Origin: Paracoccaceae bacterium
GTDB lineage: Bacteria > Pseudomonadota > Alphaproteobacteria > Rhodobacterales > Rhodobacteraceae
Assembly: GCA_028284605.1 (NCBI GenBank)
Contig: JANQRL010000012.1
Span: 1-53,390 of the forward strand
Length of the DNA stretch: 53,390 nt
Reading direction: 5' to 3'
Every line of letters starts with the position of its first letter. Positions within the stretch are counted from its first letter, which is position 1. The notes beneath the pieces were generated by a model. The model was given only the letters and a program-made list of their open reading frames with translations. It did not search any database and had not been told where the DNA came from. The position numbers were made by a program, and so were the translations under genes. This document shows, piece by piece, positions 7,439 to 17,660 of this stretch.

Positions 7439-8194
7439 ATGCTGGATATCAAAGGGCTTGAGGTCAAGCTGGAGGAAGAGGACAAGCAGATCCTCAAGGG
7501 GGTCGATCTCAATGTCGAGGCCGGCAAGGTCCATGCGATCATGGGGCCGAACGGGTCGGGCAAGTCGACGCTGTCCTATGTGCTCTCGGGCCGCGATGGG
7601 TATGAGGTGACCGCCGGCTCGGCGACGCTGGAAGGCGCCGACCTGCTGGAGATGGAGCCGGAGGAGCGCGCCGCGGCGGGGCTTTTTCTGGCGTTTCAGT
7701 ACCCGGTGGAAATCCCCGGCGTCGGCAACATGACCTTCCTCCGGAGTGCCCTGAACGCTCAGCGCAAGGCGCGCGAGGAGGAGGAGTTGAGCGCCGCCGA
7801 TTTCCTCAAACTGATCCGCGCCAAGGCCAAGGACCTGAAGATCGACGCCGAGATGCTCAAGCGTCCGGTCAATGTCGGCTTCTCGGGCGGCGAGAAGAAA
7901 CGCAACGAAATCCTCCAGATGGCGGTGCTGGAGCCGAAGATGTGCATCCTCGACGAGACCGATAGCGGGCTCGATGTGGACGCGATGAAGCTGGTGGCGG
8001 ACGGGGTGAACGCGCTCCGCGATGCCGGGCGGGGCTTTCTGGTCATCACTCATTACCAGCGGCTCCTCGATCACATCGTGCCGGATGTCGTCCACATCAT
8101 GGCCGATGGGCGGATCGTGAAATCCGGCGGGCCGGAGCTTGCCCGCGAGGTCGAGGAAAACGGCTACGGCGATCTGCTGGGCGAGGTGGCCTGA
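7439..8194 (+). CDS. sufC: Fe-S cluster assembly ATPase SufC
   Basis: 251-residue ABC-type ATPase that energises the SufBCD scaffold. Walker A GPNGSGKST is at residues 36-44, Q-loop in FQYPVEIPG, the SufC-type signature FSGGEKKRNEI, Walker B plus acidic residues MCILDETDSGLD, and the switch His in ITHYQRLL. A strong AAGGAGAG site lies at 7427-7434. The stop overlaps the sufD start by one base (TGATG). Confidence 0.97.
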   Translation: MLDIKGLEVKLEEEDKQILKGVDLNVEAGKVHAIMGPNGSGKSTLSYVLSGRDGYEVTAGSATLEGADLLEMEPEERAAAGLFLAFQYPVEIPGVGNMTFLRSALNAQRKAREEEELSAADFLKLIRAKAKDLKIDAEMLKRPVNVGFSGGEKKRNEILQMAVLEPKMCILDETDSGLDVDAMKLVADGVNALRDAGRGFLVITHYQRLLDHIVPDVVHIMADGRIVKSGGPELAREVEENGYGDLLGEVA

Positions 8195-9492
8195 TGGCGC
8201 GGGCGGCTCTTAAGGACGCGAAACAGGACGCGGCGCGGGACCGGGTCTCGGCGCTCAGCCTGCCCGGAGGCGCGAGTTGGGCGGCGGAGGTCCGCCAGGC
8301 CGCGCTCGGCCGGATCGAGGCGATGGGCCTGCCGCATCGGCGCGACGAATACTGGAAATTCACCGATCCCGCGACGCTGACGCAACCCGAGGCCCCCGCG
8401 GCGGCGCTCTTCGATCCACGCGAAACACCGATGTTCGACGCGGTCGACCGGCTGAAGATCGTCTTCGTGGACGGTGTGTTCGATCCCGACGCCTCCGACG
8501 ACCTCGCCATGGAGGGCGTGGAGATCGAACGGCTGGCGGAGGCGACACAGAAGGACATTCACTGGGCCAAGGACCTCTACGGCACCTTGGAGGCACGTGG
8601 ACATGACCCGGTGGAGCGCCCGCTGGCCGCCTTCAACACGGCCTTCGCCACCGACGGTGTCGTGATCCGGGCCACAGGCCGGGCATCGAAGCCGATCAAT
8701 CTGGTTTATCTTCATAAATCAGAGCGTTCCGACGCGGTTCTCCACCATCTTGTGAAGATCGAAGAGGGTGGCGATCTGACCCTTCTGGAAAGCGGGCCGG
8801 CGGCGGCGCGGTTCTCCAAGGGCCTCGAAGTGGATATCGCGGACCGCTCCGCCTTCCACCATGTCCGTATCCAGGGCCGCGACCACGAACGGCGGGCCGT
8901 GACCGGCTATTTTGCCCGGCTCGGCACCGAGAGCACGTTCAAGAGCTTCACGATGACCGTAAACGGCGTGCTGACGCGCAACGAGATGGTGGTGGAGTTG
9001 ACCGGCGACGACGCCATCGCCCATGTCGCGGGTGCGGCCCTTGGCGACGGCAAGGATTTCCACCACGACGATACCGTCTTCGTCACCCATGACGCGGTGA
9101 ATTGCGAGAGCCGGCAGGTCTTCAAGAAGGTGCTGCGGAACGGCGCCACCGGCGTCTTTCAGGGCAAGATCCTGGTCAAGCCCGACGCCCAGAAGACCGA
9201 TGGCTACCAGATCAGCCAGTCGCTCTTGCTCGATGAGGACGCGCAGTTCCTCGCCAAGCCGGAGCTGGAGATCTACGCCGATGACGTGGCCTGTTCCCAC
9301 GGCTCCACCTCCGGAGCGATCGACGAGGACGCGCTCTTTTACCTGCGCGCCCGGGGCGTGTCGCAGGCGGAGGCGCAGAACCTGCTGACCATCGCCTTTC
9401 TCGCCGAGGCTCTTGAGGAGATCGAGGATGAGCGCCTCGCCGACGACCTCCGCGCCCGGCTGACCGAGTGGCTGGAGCGGCGCATCCGCTGA
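8194..9492 (+). CDS. sufD: Fe-S cluster assembly protein SufD
   Basis: 432 residues, partner of SufB in the SufBC2D scaffold. The N-terminal region has the typical RRDEYWKFTDP segment; the C-terminal beta-helix ends with DVACSHGSTSGAIDEDALFYLRARG, which carries the conserved His at the SufB interface. The C-terminus (LTIAFLAEALEEI) is the family helix. It overlaps sufC by one base, and its TGA shares a base with the next ATG. Confidence 0.96.
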   Translation: MARAALKDAKQDAARDRVSALSLPGGASWAAEVRQAALGRIEAMGLPHRRDEYWKFTDPATLTQPEAPAAALFDPRETPMFDAVDRLKIVFVDGVFDPDASDDLAMEGVEIERLAEATQKDIHWAKDLYGTLEARGHDPVERPLAAFNTAFATDGVVIRATGRASKPINLVYLHKSERSDAVLHHLVKIEEGGDLTLLESGPAAARFSKGLEVDIADRSAFHHVRIQGRDHERRAVTGYFARLGTESTFKSFTMTVNGVLTRNEMVVELTGDDAIAHVAGAALGDGKDFHHDDTVFVTHDAVNCESRQVFKKVLRNGATGVFQGKILVKPDAQKTDGYQISQSLLLDEDAQFLAKPELEIYADDVACSHGSTSGAIDEDALFYLRARGVSQAEAQNLLTIAFLAEALEEIEDERLADDLRARLTEWLERRIR

Positions 9493-10007
9493 TGCCGGCG
9501 AGCACCGATATCGCCCGGACCTGGCGCGGCCCGCGCCGGGTCTACCGCGATCTCCTGGGGCAGGGGGTGCGCGAGGACCGGGTGCTGGCCTATCTGATGG
9601 CCGGGTGCCTGCTTGTCTTCATCGCGCAATGGCCGATCCATGTCCGGACCGCCCAGGGTTTCGGTGTTCCCGAAGGCGTCGAGGCCCCGTCGCTCCAGCA
9701 ACTCCTCACCTATGGCTTTTTCGGCTGGGTGATGCTGGCGCCGCTTCTGTTCTACGTCATCGCGCTGATCGTCCATGGCGCCGCGCTGCTGCTGCGCGGG
9801 CAGGGGCCCGGCTATTACGCGCGGCTGGCGGTGTTCTGGGCACTGCTCGCCTCGTCCCCGGCGGCGCTCCTTTACGGTCTCGCCGCCGGGTTCGTCGGGC
9901 CGGCGCCGGGCACCGAGATCGCGGGGCTTCTCTGGCTCGGCAGCTTCCTCTATTTCACGGTTCAGGGTCTGCGGGAAACCTATAGCCGCCGGGCCTGGAC
10001 GGTATAG
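9492..10007 (+). CDS. YIP1-family-like membrane protein
   Basis: 171 residues with about four to five hydrophobic helices (LAYLMAGCLLVFIAQWP, FFGWVMLAPLLFYVIALIVHGAALLL and two more) and an N-terminal amphipathic region. The layout matches YIP1-domain membrane proteins seen in suf operons of Rhodobacterales. The start at 9492 is set by the TGATG junction with sufD. A role in cluster assembly is not established; membrane tethering is only a guess. Confidence 0.75.
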   Translation: MPASTDIARTWRGPRRVYRDLLGQGVREDRVLAYLMAGCLLVFIAQWPIHVRTAQGFGVPEGVEAPSLQQLLTYGFFGWVMLAPLLFYVIALIVHGAALLLRGQGPGYYARLAVFWALLASSPAALLYGLAAGFVGPAPGTEIAGLLWLGSFLYFTVQGLRETYSRRAWTV

Positions 10008-10011
10008 CGGG

Positions 10012-10613
10012 ATGGCGATGGATCTCAGTGCGCAAACCCTCGGGCGGCTTCTCTGGGCCACGGTGACGAACCCGGCGGAGACCGCGCGCTTCGTGCTCGG
10101 CCGGGGGCTGAGACGGGACGTGCTGTGGACTGCCCTGGGGCTTGCGACGATCCTGTCGGTGCTGGTCACGGCGCTTGTGCAACTGATCCTGCCGGCCGCC
10201 GAAGCCCAGGTCGTCGAGGCGGCGGTCCCGATGACGCCGATTCTCTATGGAATGATCCTCGGCGCCGCGTTGGTGGTGACGGTTTTCGCGCTGCATTTTA
10301 CCGGTCAGGCGCTGGGCGGCGATGGCGAGTTCGCCGACAGCCTCGCGACGGTCGTCTGGATCCAGTTCCTCCTCGTGGCGCTGCAACTGGCCCAGGGCGC
10401 ACTGATGCTGCTGAGCACCGCGCTCGGCGCCATCGCCTCCTATGCGACGCTCTTCATCGCGCTCTGGGCGTTGGCGAATTTCGTCAACGTGATGCACCAT
10501 TTCCGCTCGATCGGGCGTGCGGTCCTGACCATCATCCTGGCCTTTCTCGGCGCCGGGATCGGACTCAGCATCATCCTGACGCTGATCGGCGTCGGCGCCG
10601 GGGGAGCGATGCC

Positions 10614-10617
<4 letters not shown>
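10012..10617 (+). CDS. YIP1-family membrane protein
   Basis: 201 residues with an N-terminal cytoplasmic segment TLGRLLWATVTNPAETARFVLG, typical of the YIP1 domain, then about five membrane helices. It starts four bases after the preceding YIP1-like gene and its TGA overlaps the sufS GTG start as GTGA. An alternative ATG lies six bases downstream. The two adjacent YIP1-like genes differ markedly, so they are not a recent duplication. Confidence 0.8.
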
Positions 10618-11837
<1,220 letters not shown>

Positions 11838-11855
11838 GCCCGGCCAAATGGCCCG

Positions 11856-11884
11856 TTGCGGCAGGGCAGGGGCGGCGCTATAGA
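11856..11884 (+). promoter_or_regulatory. tRNA-Arg promoter
   Basis: TTGCGG (11856-11861) and TATAGA (11879-11884) are separated by 17 bases and end 11 bases before the mature tRNA, placing the start of transcription only a few bases upstream of it. It is one of the best -35/-10 pairs in the window. Confidence 0.7.
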
Positions 11885-11895
11885 GCGCGGGCGAC

Positions 11896-11972
11896 GGACC
11901 CATAGCTCAGCTGGATAGAGCGCTGCCCTCCGAAGGCAGAGGCCAGAGGTTCGAATCCTCTTGGGTCCGCCA
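11896..11972 (+). tRNA. tRNA-Arg (anticodon CCG)
   Basis: 77 nt with a complete cloverleaf: acceptor GGACCCA/TGGGTCC, D arm GCTC/GAGC, anticodon stem CTGCC/GGCAG with loop CTCCGAA (anticodon CCG, reading CGG), T arm AGAGG/CCTCT around TTCGAAT, discriminator G and encoded CCA. CGG is a frequent arginine codon here. Confidence 0.97.
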
Positions 11973-12438
11973 TTTTCCGACGGTCGCAAGCTGGCGCATC
12001 CCATCTGTCACCGGGGACCAGACCCCTCGAAGGGTTTGGCCAAACTCAATGAAGAGTTCTGTCGGTGCCGGACACGACTTGGGGTGTGTCGGGCGCAGAG
12101 CGCGCGTCGGGACATCGTGATATGAGGTATCCGGTTGGTGAAGATCATACTTGCAAATGAGTTGCATTTGCGATTTGATGGTCGGATATCGTTTCAATGC
12201 AGGACCGCAGCCAGGCGCACCGGATCCCCGTTTGACCCAAGAGAGCTGCGATGCCGCCCCCGTCTTCCGCAACCGCCGCCCATGCCGGTCGCCGACTTGC
12301 GGCGCAGTGCATCCCGACCTCCGTGACCCGGAATGATGCGGGTCCCGCTCCCGGCCGCGGGCGGGACCTTCGATCCGGATACGGCATGTCGCTTGCCAGC
12401 CACCCGGCGATCTGTGCCGACCAATCTGAGAGGACGTC
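11973..12438. other. gene-free interval between tRNA-Arg and the MFS gene
   Basis: No convincing gene is present; short frames here lack start sites and conserved motifs. It holds a hairpin just after the tRNA (CCAGACCC at 12018-12025 pairing with GGGTTTGG at 12032-12039, one wobble), which could end the tRNA transcript although no T-run follows, and the Fur-like box at 12153-12171. Base composition is less GC-rich between about 12100 and 12210. Confidence 0.6.
12153..12171. promoter_or_regulatory. candidate Fur-family (Fur/Mur) box
   Basis: GCAAATG-AGTTG-CATTTGC is a perfect 7-bp inverted repeat with a 5-base spacer, 19 bp in all, matching the classical Fur box at 12 of 19 positions including the AATGA...CATT core. 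It lies 268 bases before the MFS transporter ATG. Alphaproteobacteria use Fur-family proteins for manganese and iron control, so the bound regulator could be Mur/Fur. Assignment is inference. Confidence 0.5.
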
Positions 12439-13647
12439 ATGAAACATGGCAACCCCAAGACCTACCTGTTCTTCGGTCTCCTCGCGACCTATGCCGGGTT
12501 GATGCTGGCCAATCCGGTGTTTCCGCCGCTGGCGCGGGAACTCGGGCTGAGCGAATTGGAGGCCGGTCTGATCGTCTCCGCCTCCGCCTTCGTCTTTGCC
12601 GCCTGCAGTCCGTTCTGGGGCGCGCTCAGCGAGCGGATCGGGCGCAAGCCGGTCTTTGTCATCGGCCTTGTCGGTGCCGGGGTCGGCATGACGCTCTTTG
12701 CCCTTGCCGGGCGGTTCGGGCTGACCGGTCTGATCGCCGGCGGCACGCTCCTGGCCGCGCTGCTCGTCACCCGGGTCACGACCGGCGTCTTCATGGCCGG
12801 CGCGCCGGTCTCCGCGCAGGCCTATATGGCCGACATCACCGAGACGGCGGATCGCAGTGCCGGCATGGCTCTGATCGGCGCGGCCAACGGGCTCGGCACG
12901 CTGCTCGGCCCGGCTTTGGCGGCGCTGCTGGTGACCTTCGGGCTGCTGGTGCCGTTTTATGCCGGGGCGGCGGTCATCCTGCTCGCCGCGCTGGCGCTCG
13001 CTCTGGTGATGCCGCCGAGCCCCCGGCGTCAGACCCTGGAGACGCCACCCGCCCTGCGGCCCTGGGATGGGCGCATCTGGCCGTTCTTGTTTCTCGGCTT
13101 CGCCACGGTCACGGTGATCGTGCTGTTGCAGGTCACGCTCGGCTTCTTTCTGATCGACCGCTTCGCGCTCTCCGCCGTGGCGGCGGTGCAGATGAGCGGA
13201 GTGGCGCTCTTCGTCGTCGGGATCGCCCTGGCTTTGGTGCAGGGCGTTTTCGTCACCCGTTTCAAGTGGTCGCCGCGGACCCTGCTTCGGGCGGGCATGC
13301 CGATCATGGCCCTGGGGATGGCCGGCGTCGTGCTGGCGCCGAGCCTCGCTTATCTGATTGCCGCGTTCGCGGTGATGGGCATTGCGGGCGGATTGCTCTT
13401 TCCGGGCTTCACCTCGGGCGCCAGCCTGGCGGTCGGCGCCGACGAACAGGGTGCCGTGGCGGGCTTGAACGCCGCGTCGACCGGGGCCGGGGCGGTCCTG
13501 GGGCCGCTGATCGGAACCGCGCTCTATCAGACCGATATCGCGGCGCCCTATATCGCCAGCACGGCTCTCTTCGCCGCGCTCACACTCTTTGTCTGGACCC
13601 ATCCCACGGTGCGGCGGGCCGTCGCGTCGCTGGCGTCCGGGGCGTGA
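12439..13647 (+). CDS. MFS transporter, 12-helix drug/siderophore exporter type
   Basis: 402 residues with about twelve hydrophobic helices. The cytoplasmic loop between helices 2 and 3 has the MFS signature form GALSERIGRKPVF (about residues 54-66), and helix 5 contains NGLGTLLGPALAAL, resembling motif C of antiporters that export substrates. It is therefore probably a proton-coupled exporter in the inner membrane. A GAGAGGA site sits at 12428-12434. It stands alone behind a Fur-like box, which hints at a metal- or siderophore-related substrate, but the sequence does not identify one. Confidence 0.87.
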   Translation: MKHGNPKTYLFFGLLATYAGLMLANPVFPPLARELGLSELEAGLIVSASAFVFAACSPFWGALSERIGRKPVFVIGLVGAGVGMTLFALAGRFGLTGLIAGGTLLAALLVTRVTTGVFMAGAPVSAQAYMADITETADRSAGMALIGAANGLGTLLGPALAALLVTFGLLVPFYAGAAVILLAALALALVMPPSPRRQTLETPPALRPWDGRIWPFLFLGFATVTVIVLLQVTLGFFLIDRFALSAVAAVQMSGVALFVVGIALALVQGVFVTRFKWSPRTLLRAGMPIMALGMAGVVLAPSLAYLIAAFAVMGIAGGLLFPGFTSGASLAVGADEQGAVAGLNAASTGAGAVLGPLIGTALYQTDIAAPYIASTALFAALTLFVWTHPTVRRAVASLASGA

Positions 13648-13693
13648 GACCCAAGGCGTCGGGACTCATGGCCACAACACCCTCATAGCCGTG

Positions 13694-13716
13694 AAAAAGG
13701 CGCCTCCTGGGCGCCT
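13694..13716 (-). terminator. Rho-independent terminator of the DUF882 gene
   Basis: Read on the minus strand, AGGCGCC pairs with GGCGCCT around a 5-base loop and is followed by a run of five T. It lies 26 bases past the DUF882 stop. The opposite-strand reading lacks a T-run, so it serves chiefly the minus-strand gene. Confidence 0.8.
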
Positions 13717-13741
13717 CGTTCGGGTCGGTTGGACCGGCGGA

Positions 13742-14317
13742 TTACCGACCCCAGCTTCGCACCGGGCCGCAATCCATGTGGACGAAGTTGGAGCCCGAAT
13801 AGCGCCCGACGCCGCCGGCCCGGCAGGACGCTGCCGCCCGGGCGATCTGGCCCACCGAGCGGCTCGAGAGCCGCAGATCGGCGGCCTGGCCGCGCAGGTG
13901 CAGCGAGTTCCGCGCCACGCCGGAGGAGCGCGAGCGCAGCATTGCGTTGGTCTCGGGCGAGCGGTAGCCGGACAAGAGCAGATAGGGCTCACTGGCATCG
14001 AGCAGGTTGTGCGCCGCGGCCATGATGTCGATCGTCCGGGTGTCGATTGCCAGAGCCTTGCCGTTGCGCCAGTCGCGCATGAAGACGGCGATCTCGCGCA
14101 ACGCCTCGCGGATATACTCGCCCTCGATCCAGTAGATCGTGTCGATCCGCTCGCCGGTGCGGCCGGAATACATCTTGAGCCGCCGGATATCGCCGCCGCC
14201 CCTGAGAAAGCCCGCTGCGTTGGTGTAGCTCGGCGCCGCGACGACCGCAGTCGCTGCGAATGCACCGAGAAGAGCACGCCGTGTCAGGCGCGAAGTGCCG
14301 GTCTGATCCGTTCTCAA
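13742..14317 (-). CDS. DUF882 / M15-like murein peptidase, Tat-exported
   Basis: 191 residues. SRLTRRALLGAF followed by a hydrophobic stretch and AAPSYTNAAG is a twin-arginine signal, so it is exported folded. The mature part has the D,D-carboxypeptidase M15A-like zinc pattern NSLHLRGQAADLRL plus FVHMDCGP, as in the DUF882/YcbK (MepK) family of murein endopeptidases. TTG at 14317 gives a normal Tat leader; a GTG at 14407 would add 30 atypical residues. It is divergent from the L,D-transpeptidase gene, suggesting joint peptidoglycan remodelling. Confidence 0.85.
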   Translation of the reverse strand: MRTDQTGTSRLTRRALLGAFAATAVVAAPSYTNAAGFLRGGGDIRRLKMYSGRTGERIDTIYWIEGEYIREALREIAVFMRDWRNGKALAIDTRTIDIMAAAHNLLDASEPYLLLSGYRSPETNAMLRSRSSGVARNSLHLRGQAADLRLSSRSVGQIARAAASCRAGGVGRYSGSNFVHMDCGPVRSWGR

Positions 14318-14646
14318 AGCGTCTGTCCCGTCGCTTGCCTGTCGCCCGCCTTTGCGCGAGCTTGACTGCCATTTGTCCCCAGGTGCCCGGCTTCTATGCC
14401 ACAGCACGATTCGTCAGCCAACCCGGAATAGGCCGTTCATCATTAACAAGGGGGAAATCGGCAAGATTTTGCGCAGGTTGCGGAAACATCGCAGCTGTGG
14501 CCGCGGCGCCGCAGAGTGCCGGCCGGCCCCGACCTTGACGCAACATGTCGCGCATGGAAATCCTGACTGTCCAAATCGTGACTGGACCGCTAAGTCCGGT
14601 CGCTGACACTGGACGGATAACGGGTTTCGATGAGGCGGGACAACAG
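14318..14646. other. divergent promoter region between DUF882 and L,D-transpeptidase genes
   Basis: 329 bases without a supported gene. On the minus strand a weak pair, TTGGCT (14416-14421) and CATAGA (14393-14398), is spaced by 17 bases and could drive the DUF882 gene. I see no convincing plus-strand pair for the transpeptidase. A more AT-rich patch with CATTAACAAG lies near 14440-14452. Confidence 0.4.
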
Positions 14647-16245
14647 ATGCGAGTGATCGGACTTTGGGCTGCGCGGATTTGGGTCATTGGGGCTCTGGCG
14701 CTGGTCGTCACCGGCCTGCCAGGCCCAGCCACGGCGCAGGTTACCGCGTTCAAGCAGGCGGTGGCCGAGGCGGCGGCGCGCGACGAGGTTCTGGCCGAGT
14801 TCTATCGAACCCGTCAGTTCGAGCCGATCTGGACCGGCAACCGGGACCGCGCCCGACGCGCCGCGCTGATGGCGGCCTTCGAGGAGGCCGGCGCGCACGG
14901 GTTGCCCGCGGCCACCTACGATGCCGAGGCGCTGATGACGCTGATGCGCGGGGCCGAGACGCCGCAGGAGAGGGGGGCTCTGGAGGTCCGGCTCAGCCGG
15001 CTCTTCCTCGACTATGCTCGAGATGTCCAGACCGGAATGCTGGTGCCGTCGCGCATCGATATCGAGATGCGCCGGGAAGTGCCGCTGCGCGATCCGCTCG
15101 CCACGATCACCGCCTTCGCGCAGTCGAACCCGTCCGGGTTCCTTCGGGCCCTGCCGCCGTCAAGCCCGGAATACGGCCGGCTGCTGCGCGCCAAGCTCGA
15201 GCTCGAACGCCGCCTCGGACAGGGCGGCTTTGGGCCCACGGTATCGCGGGCGCTGGAACCCGGCGCCAGCGGGCAGGATGTCGTTGCCCTGCGCAACCGT
15301 CTTATCGCCATGGGCCATCTCAGCCGCAGCGCCACCCAGACCTATGACGCCACAATCCAGGCCGGTGTGCAGCGGTTCCAGCAGGCCATGGGGCTCGAGC
15401 CCGACGGCGTGGCGGGGCCCGCGACCATCGAGGCGCTGAATGTGCCGCTGACCGAGCGGCTCGGCCAGATCGTCGTCGCCATGGAGCGCGAGCGCTGGAT
15501 CAACCGGCCCCTGGGCGAGCGCCATATCTGGGTCAACCTCACCGATTTCTCCGCCGCCATCGTCGACAAAGGCGCGGTCACCTTCCGCACCCGTTCCGTC
15601 ATCGGCGCGACGGTGCATGAGCGCCAGACCCCGGAGTTTTCCGACGTGATGGAGTTCATGGTGGTGAACCCGAGCTGGTACGTGCCGCGCTCGATCATCA
15701 TGCGGGAATACCTGCCGATGCTGCGGCGCAACCCGAACGCCGTGAGCCACCTGATCATCACCGACAGCCGGGGCCGTCAGATCAACCGCTCGGCGACGGA
15801 TTTCACCCGCTATACCGAACGGACCTTCCCCTACGCCATGCGCCAGCCGCCGAGCCGGGGCAATGCGCTGGGACTGGTGAAGTTCATGTTCCCGAACCGC
15901 TACAACATCTACCTGCACGACACGCCGGCGAAGAACCTCTTCTCGCGGCAGGTGCGGGCCTATAGCCATGGCTGCATCCGGTTGAACGACCCGTTCGACT
16001 TCGCCTATGAGCTGCTGTCGCCGCAGACCGCCGATCCCGAGGGCTTCTTCCACGGCAAGCTGAATACCGGGCGCGAGCTGCGGATCGATCTGGAGGTGCC
16101 GGTGCCGGTGCATCTGGTCTACCGCACCGCCTTCACCACCGCCGATGGCCGGGTGCATTTCCGGAACGACATCTACAATCGCGACAGCCGCATCTGGGCC
16201 GCGCTGCAGCGCGAAGGGGTGGCGATCCGGGCGGTCGGCGGCTAA
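14647..16245 (+). CDS. L,D-transpeptidase, YcbB/LdtD-like
   Basis: 532 residues. A signal peptide (VIGALALVVTGLPGPATAQ) directs it to the periplasm. A peptidoglycan-binding segment with VVALRNRLIAMGHL and VQRFQQAMGLEPDGVAGPAT follows, then the YkuD catalytic domain with SHGCIRLNDPFDFA, whose Cys forms the 3-3 peptidoglycan crosslinks. Order and length fit the YcbB type. ATG at 14647 is chosen because GAGGCGGGA lies at 14632-14640 and the signal peptide starts there; the frame upstream has no such features. It precedes lpxD by 39 bases. Confidence 0.93.
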   Translation: MRVIGLWAARIWVIGALALVVTGLPGPATAQVTAFKQAVAEAAARDEVLAEFYRTRQFEPIWTGNRDRARRAALMAAFEEAGAHGLPAATYDAEALMTLMRGAETPQERGALEVRLSRLFLDYARDVQTGMLVPSRIDIEMRREVPLRDPLATITAFAQSNPSGFLRALPPSSPEYGRLLRAKLELERRLGQGGFGPTVSRALEPGASGQDVVALRNRLIAMGHLSRSATQTYDATIQAGVQRFQQAMGLEPDGVAGPATIEALNVPLTERLGQIVVAMERERWINRPLGERHIWVNLTDFSAAIVDKGAVTFRTRSVIGATVHERQTPEFSDVMEFMVVNPSWYVPRSIIMREYLPMLRRNPNAVSHLIITDSRGRQINRSATDFTRYTERTFPYAMRQPPSRGNALGLVKFMFPNRYNIYLHDTPAKNLFSRQVRAYSHGCIRLNDPFDFAYELLSPQTADPEGFFHGKLNTGRELRIDLEVPVPVHLVYRTAFTTADGRVHFRNDIYNRDSRIWAALQREGVAIRAVGG

Positions 16246-16284
16246 GGCTCGTCCCCGGAACCCGAACGGGACCGGGGGCGCCTG

Positions 16285-17364
16285 ATGCCGAGCTTCACCA
16301 TTGCAGAGATCGCCGCGGCGCTCGGCGGCGAAGCCGTGGGCGATGCGGCGCTGACGGTTAGCGGCGCTGCCCCGCCGGGCACGGCGGGACCGGATCACCT
16401 GGCGGTTGCCCTGTCGCCCGCCTTTGCCAAAGAGCTGGGCCGCGCCCGCGCGGCTTTGCTCTGGCCCGGGGCCGATTGGCGAGGGTTGCGGCTCAAGGCC
16501 GCGATCCTCGCCCCCGCCGGGCGGCTGACGCTGGCCCATCTGACCGCCGCGCTGGCGCCCGACGATGCCTTCGCCCCGGGCATCCACGCCACCGCCCTGA
16601 TCGATCCGAGCGCCGAGATCGGTTCGGATGTGTCCGTCGGCCCCTTCGCCGTCATCGGCCCGGGGGCGCGGATCGGGGCCGGCAGCCGGATCGGTGCCCA
16701 TGCCAGCCTCGGCGCGGGTGTGACCCTGGGGCAGGGGGCCCGCATCCATACCGGCGCCCGGTTCCAGCCGCGCGTCAGCGCCGGCGCCCGCCTCATCGTC
16801 CAGCCCGGAGCGGTGATCGGTGCCGACGGGTTCTCCTTTCAGACCGAAACCCTCTCGAACCCGGAACGGGCCAAGGCAAGCGGCGGGGCAGAGCGCCTGA
16901 CGCCCCCGGACAGCGAGGACTGGGTGAAGACCGAAAGCCTCGGCTCCGTCATCCTGGGCGACGATGTCGAGATTGGCGCCAATTCCACCGTCGATGCCGG
17001 GACCCTGAAGCCGACCAGTATCGGCGATGGCACCAAGCTCGATAACCTCGTCCATGTCGGCCATAATTGCGAGGTCGGGCGGCACTGCCTGCTCTGCGGC
17101 CAGACCGGGATCGCGGGCTCCGTGACCATCGGCGACCGGGTGGTGCTCGGCGGCCAGACCGGCGTGGGCGATCACCACCGGATCGGCGACGATGTCGTCA
17201 CCGGCGCCGGCACCATGATCCTCGCCAATGTCCCCTCCGGCTCGGTCCTCCTCGGCTATCCGTCCCAGCGCATGGACCGGGCCATCGCCTCCTACAAAAC
17301 CCTCCGCCGTCTGACCCGTGACGCGGCGGCCCCGCGGGTTTCAAATTCCGACGCGAGCGACTAA
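16285..17364 (+). CDS. lpxD: UDP-3-O-(3-hydroxyacyl)glucosamine N-acyltransferase LpxD
   Basis: 359 residues. The N-terminal uridine-binding domain (MPSFTIAEIAAALGGEAVGD) is followed by many hexapeptide repeats of a left-handed beta-helix, with GADGFSFQTE and the catalytic-type His in NLVHVGHNCEVG. It performs the third acylation step of lipid A synthesis. lpxD normally sits between ompH and fabZ, but that interval (44010-44089) is empty, so this is the window's lpxD. The short tail after RRLTRDAA is not conserved as far as I can judge. Confidence 0.94.
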   Translation: MPSFTIAEIAAALGGEAVGDAALTVSGAAPPGTAGPDHLAVALSPAFAKELGRARAALLWPGADWRGLRLKAAILAPAGRLTLAHLTAALAPDDAFAPGIHATALIDPSAEIGSDVSVGPFAVIGPGARIGAGSRIGAHASLGAGVTLGQGARIHTGARFQPRVSAGARLIVQPGAVIGADGFSFQTETLSNPERAKASGGAERLTPPDSEDWVKTESLGSVILGDDVEIGANSTVDAGTLKPTSIGDGTKLDNLVHVGHNCEVGRHCLLCGQTGIAGSVTIGDRVVLGGQTGVGDHHRIGDDVVTGAGTMILANVPSGSVLLGYPSQRMDRAIASYKTLRRLTRDAAAPRVSNSDASD

Positions 17365-17392
17365 GTCTCCCGCACCGGGCAGGAGGGGTGTC

Positions 17393-17653
17393 ATGGAAAC
17401 CGTCAGGGACAGGGTGATCGCCATCATCGCCGAACAGGCGGTGCTGGAACCCTCGGATGTGGAGCTGACCCACAGCCTCGAAGACCTCGGGATCGATAGT
17501 TTGGGCCTGGTCGAGAGCATCTTCGCCATCGAGGAAGCCTTCGACATCTCGGTGCCGTTCAACGCCAACGACCCGGCGGCGAGCGCGTTCGACATCTCCT
17601 CGGTCGCCGCCATCGTGAAGGCCGTCGAGGGCCTCGTGAAAGAGCAGTCCTGA
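17393..17653 (+). CDS. acyl carrier protein, specialised
   Basis: 86 residues with the phosphopantetheine site GIDSLGL (Ser36) and the following IFAIEEAFDISVPF, which resembles the AcpXL/DltC-like side of the ACP family more than housekeeping AcpP. A strong AGGAGGGG site lies at 17381-17388. Placed between lpxD and a FabF-like synthase, it probably carries acyl chains for an envelope lipid, perhaps a lipid A acyl chain. It is not next to fabD/fabG, which argues against AcpP. Confidence 0.88.
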   Translation: METVRDRVIAIIAEQAVLEPSDVELTHSLEDLGIDSLGLVESIFAIEEAFDISVPFNANDPAASAFDISSVAAIVKAVEGLVKEQS

Positions 17654-17660
17654 CCGCGCC

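Noticed and set aside
11896-11972. tRNA as an integration site for a mobile element
   Set aside because: No integrase or direct repeat of the tRNA 3' end is found downstream; the only tyrosine recombinase is housekeeping xerD.
12251-12442. Small plus-strand frames between the tRNA and the MFS gene
   Set aside because: Low-complexity products and poor start sites; better explained as leader sequence.
12333-13688. Plus-strand open frame overlapping the MFS gene in another frame
   Set aside because: Arg/Gly-rich shadow; the MFS frame has membrane helices, motif and ribosome-binding site.
15160-17178. Long minus-strand open frame of over 600 codons
   Set aside because: Antisense to the L,D-transpeptidase and lpxD; low-complexity composition typical of GC-rich shadow frames.
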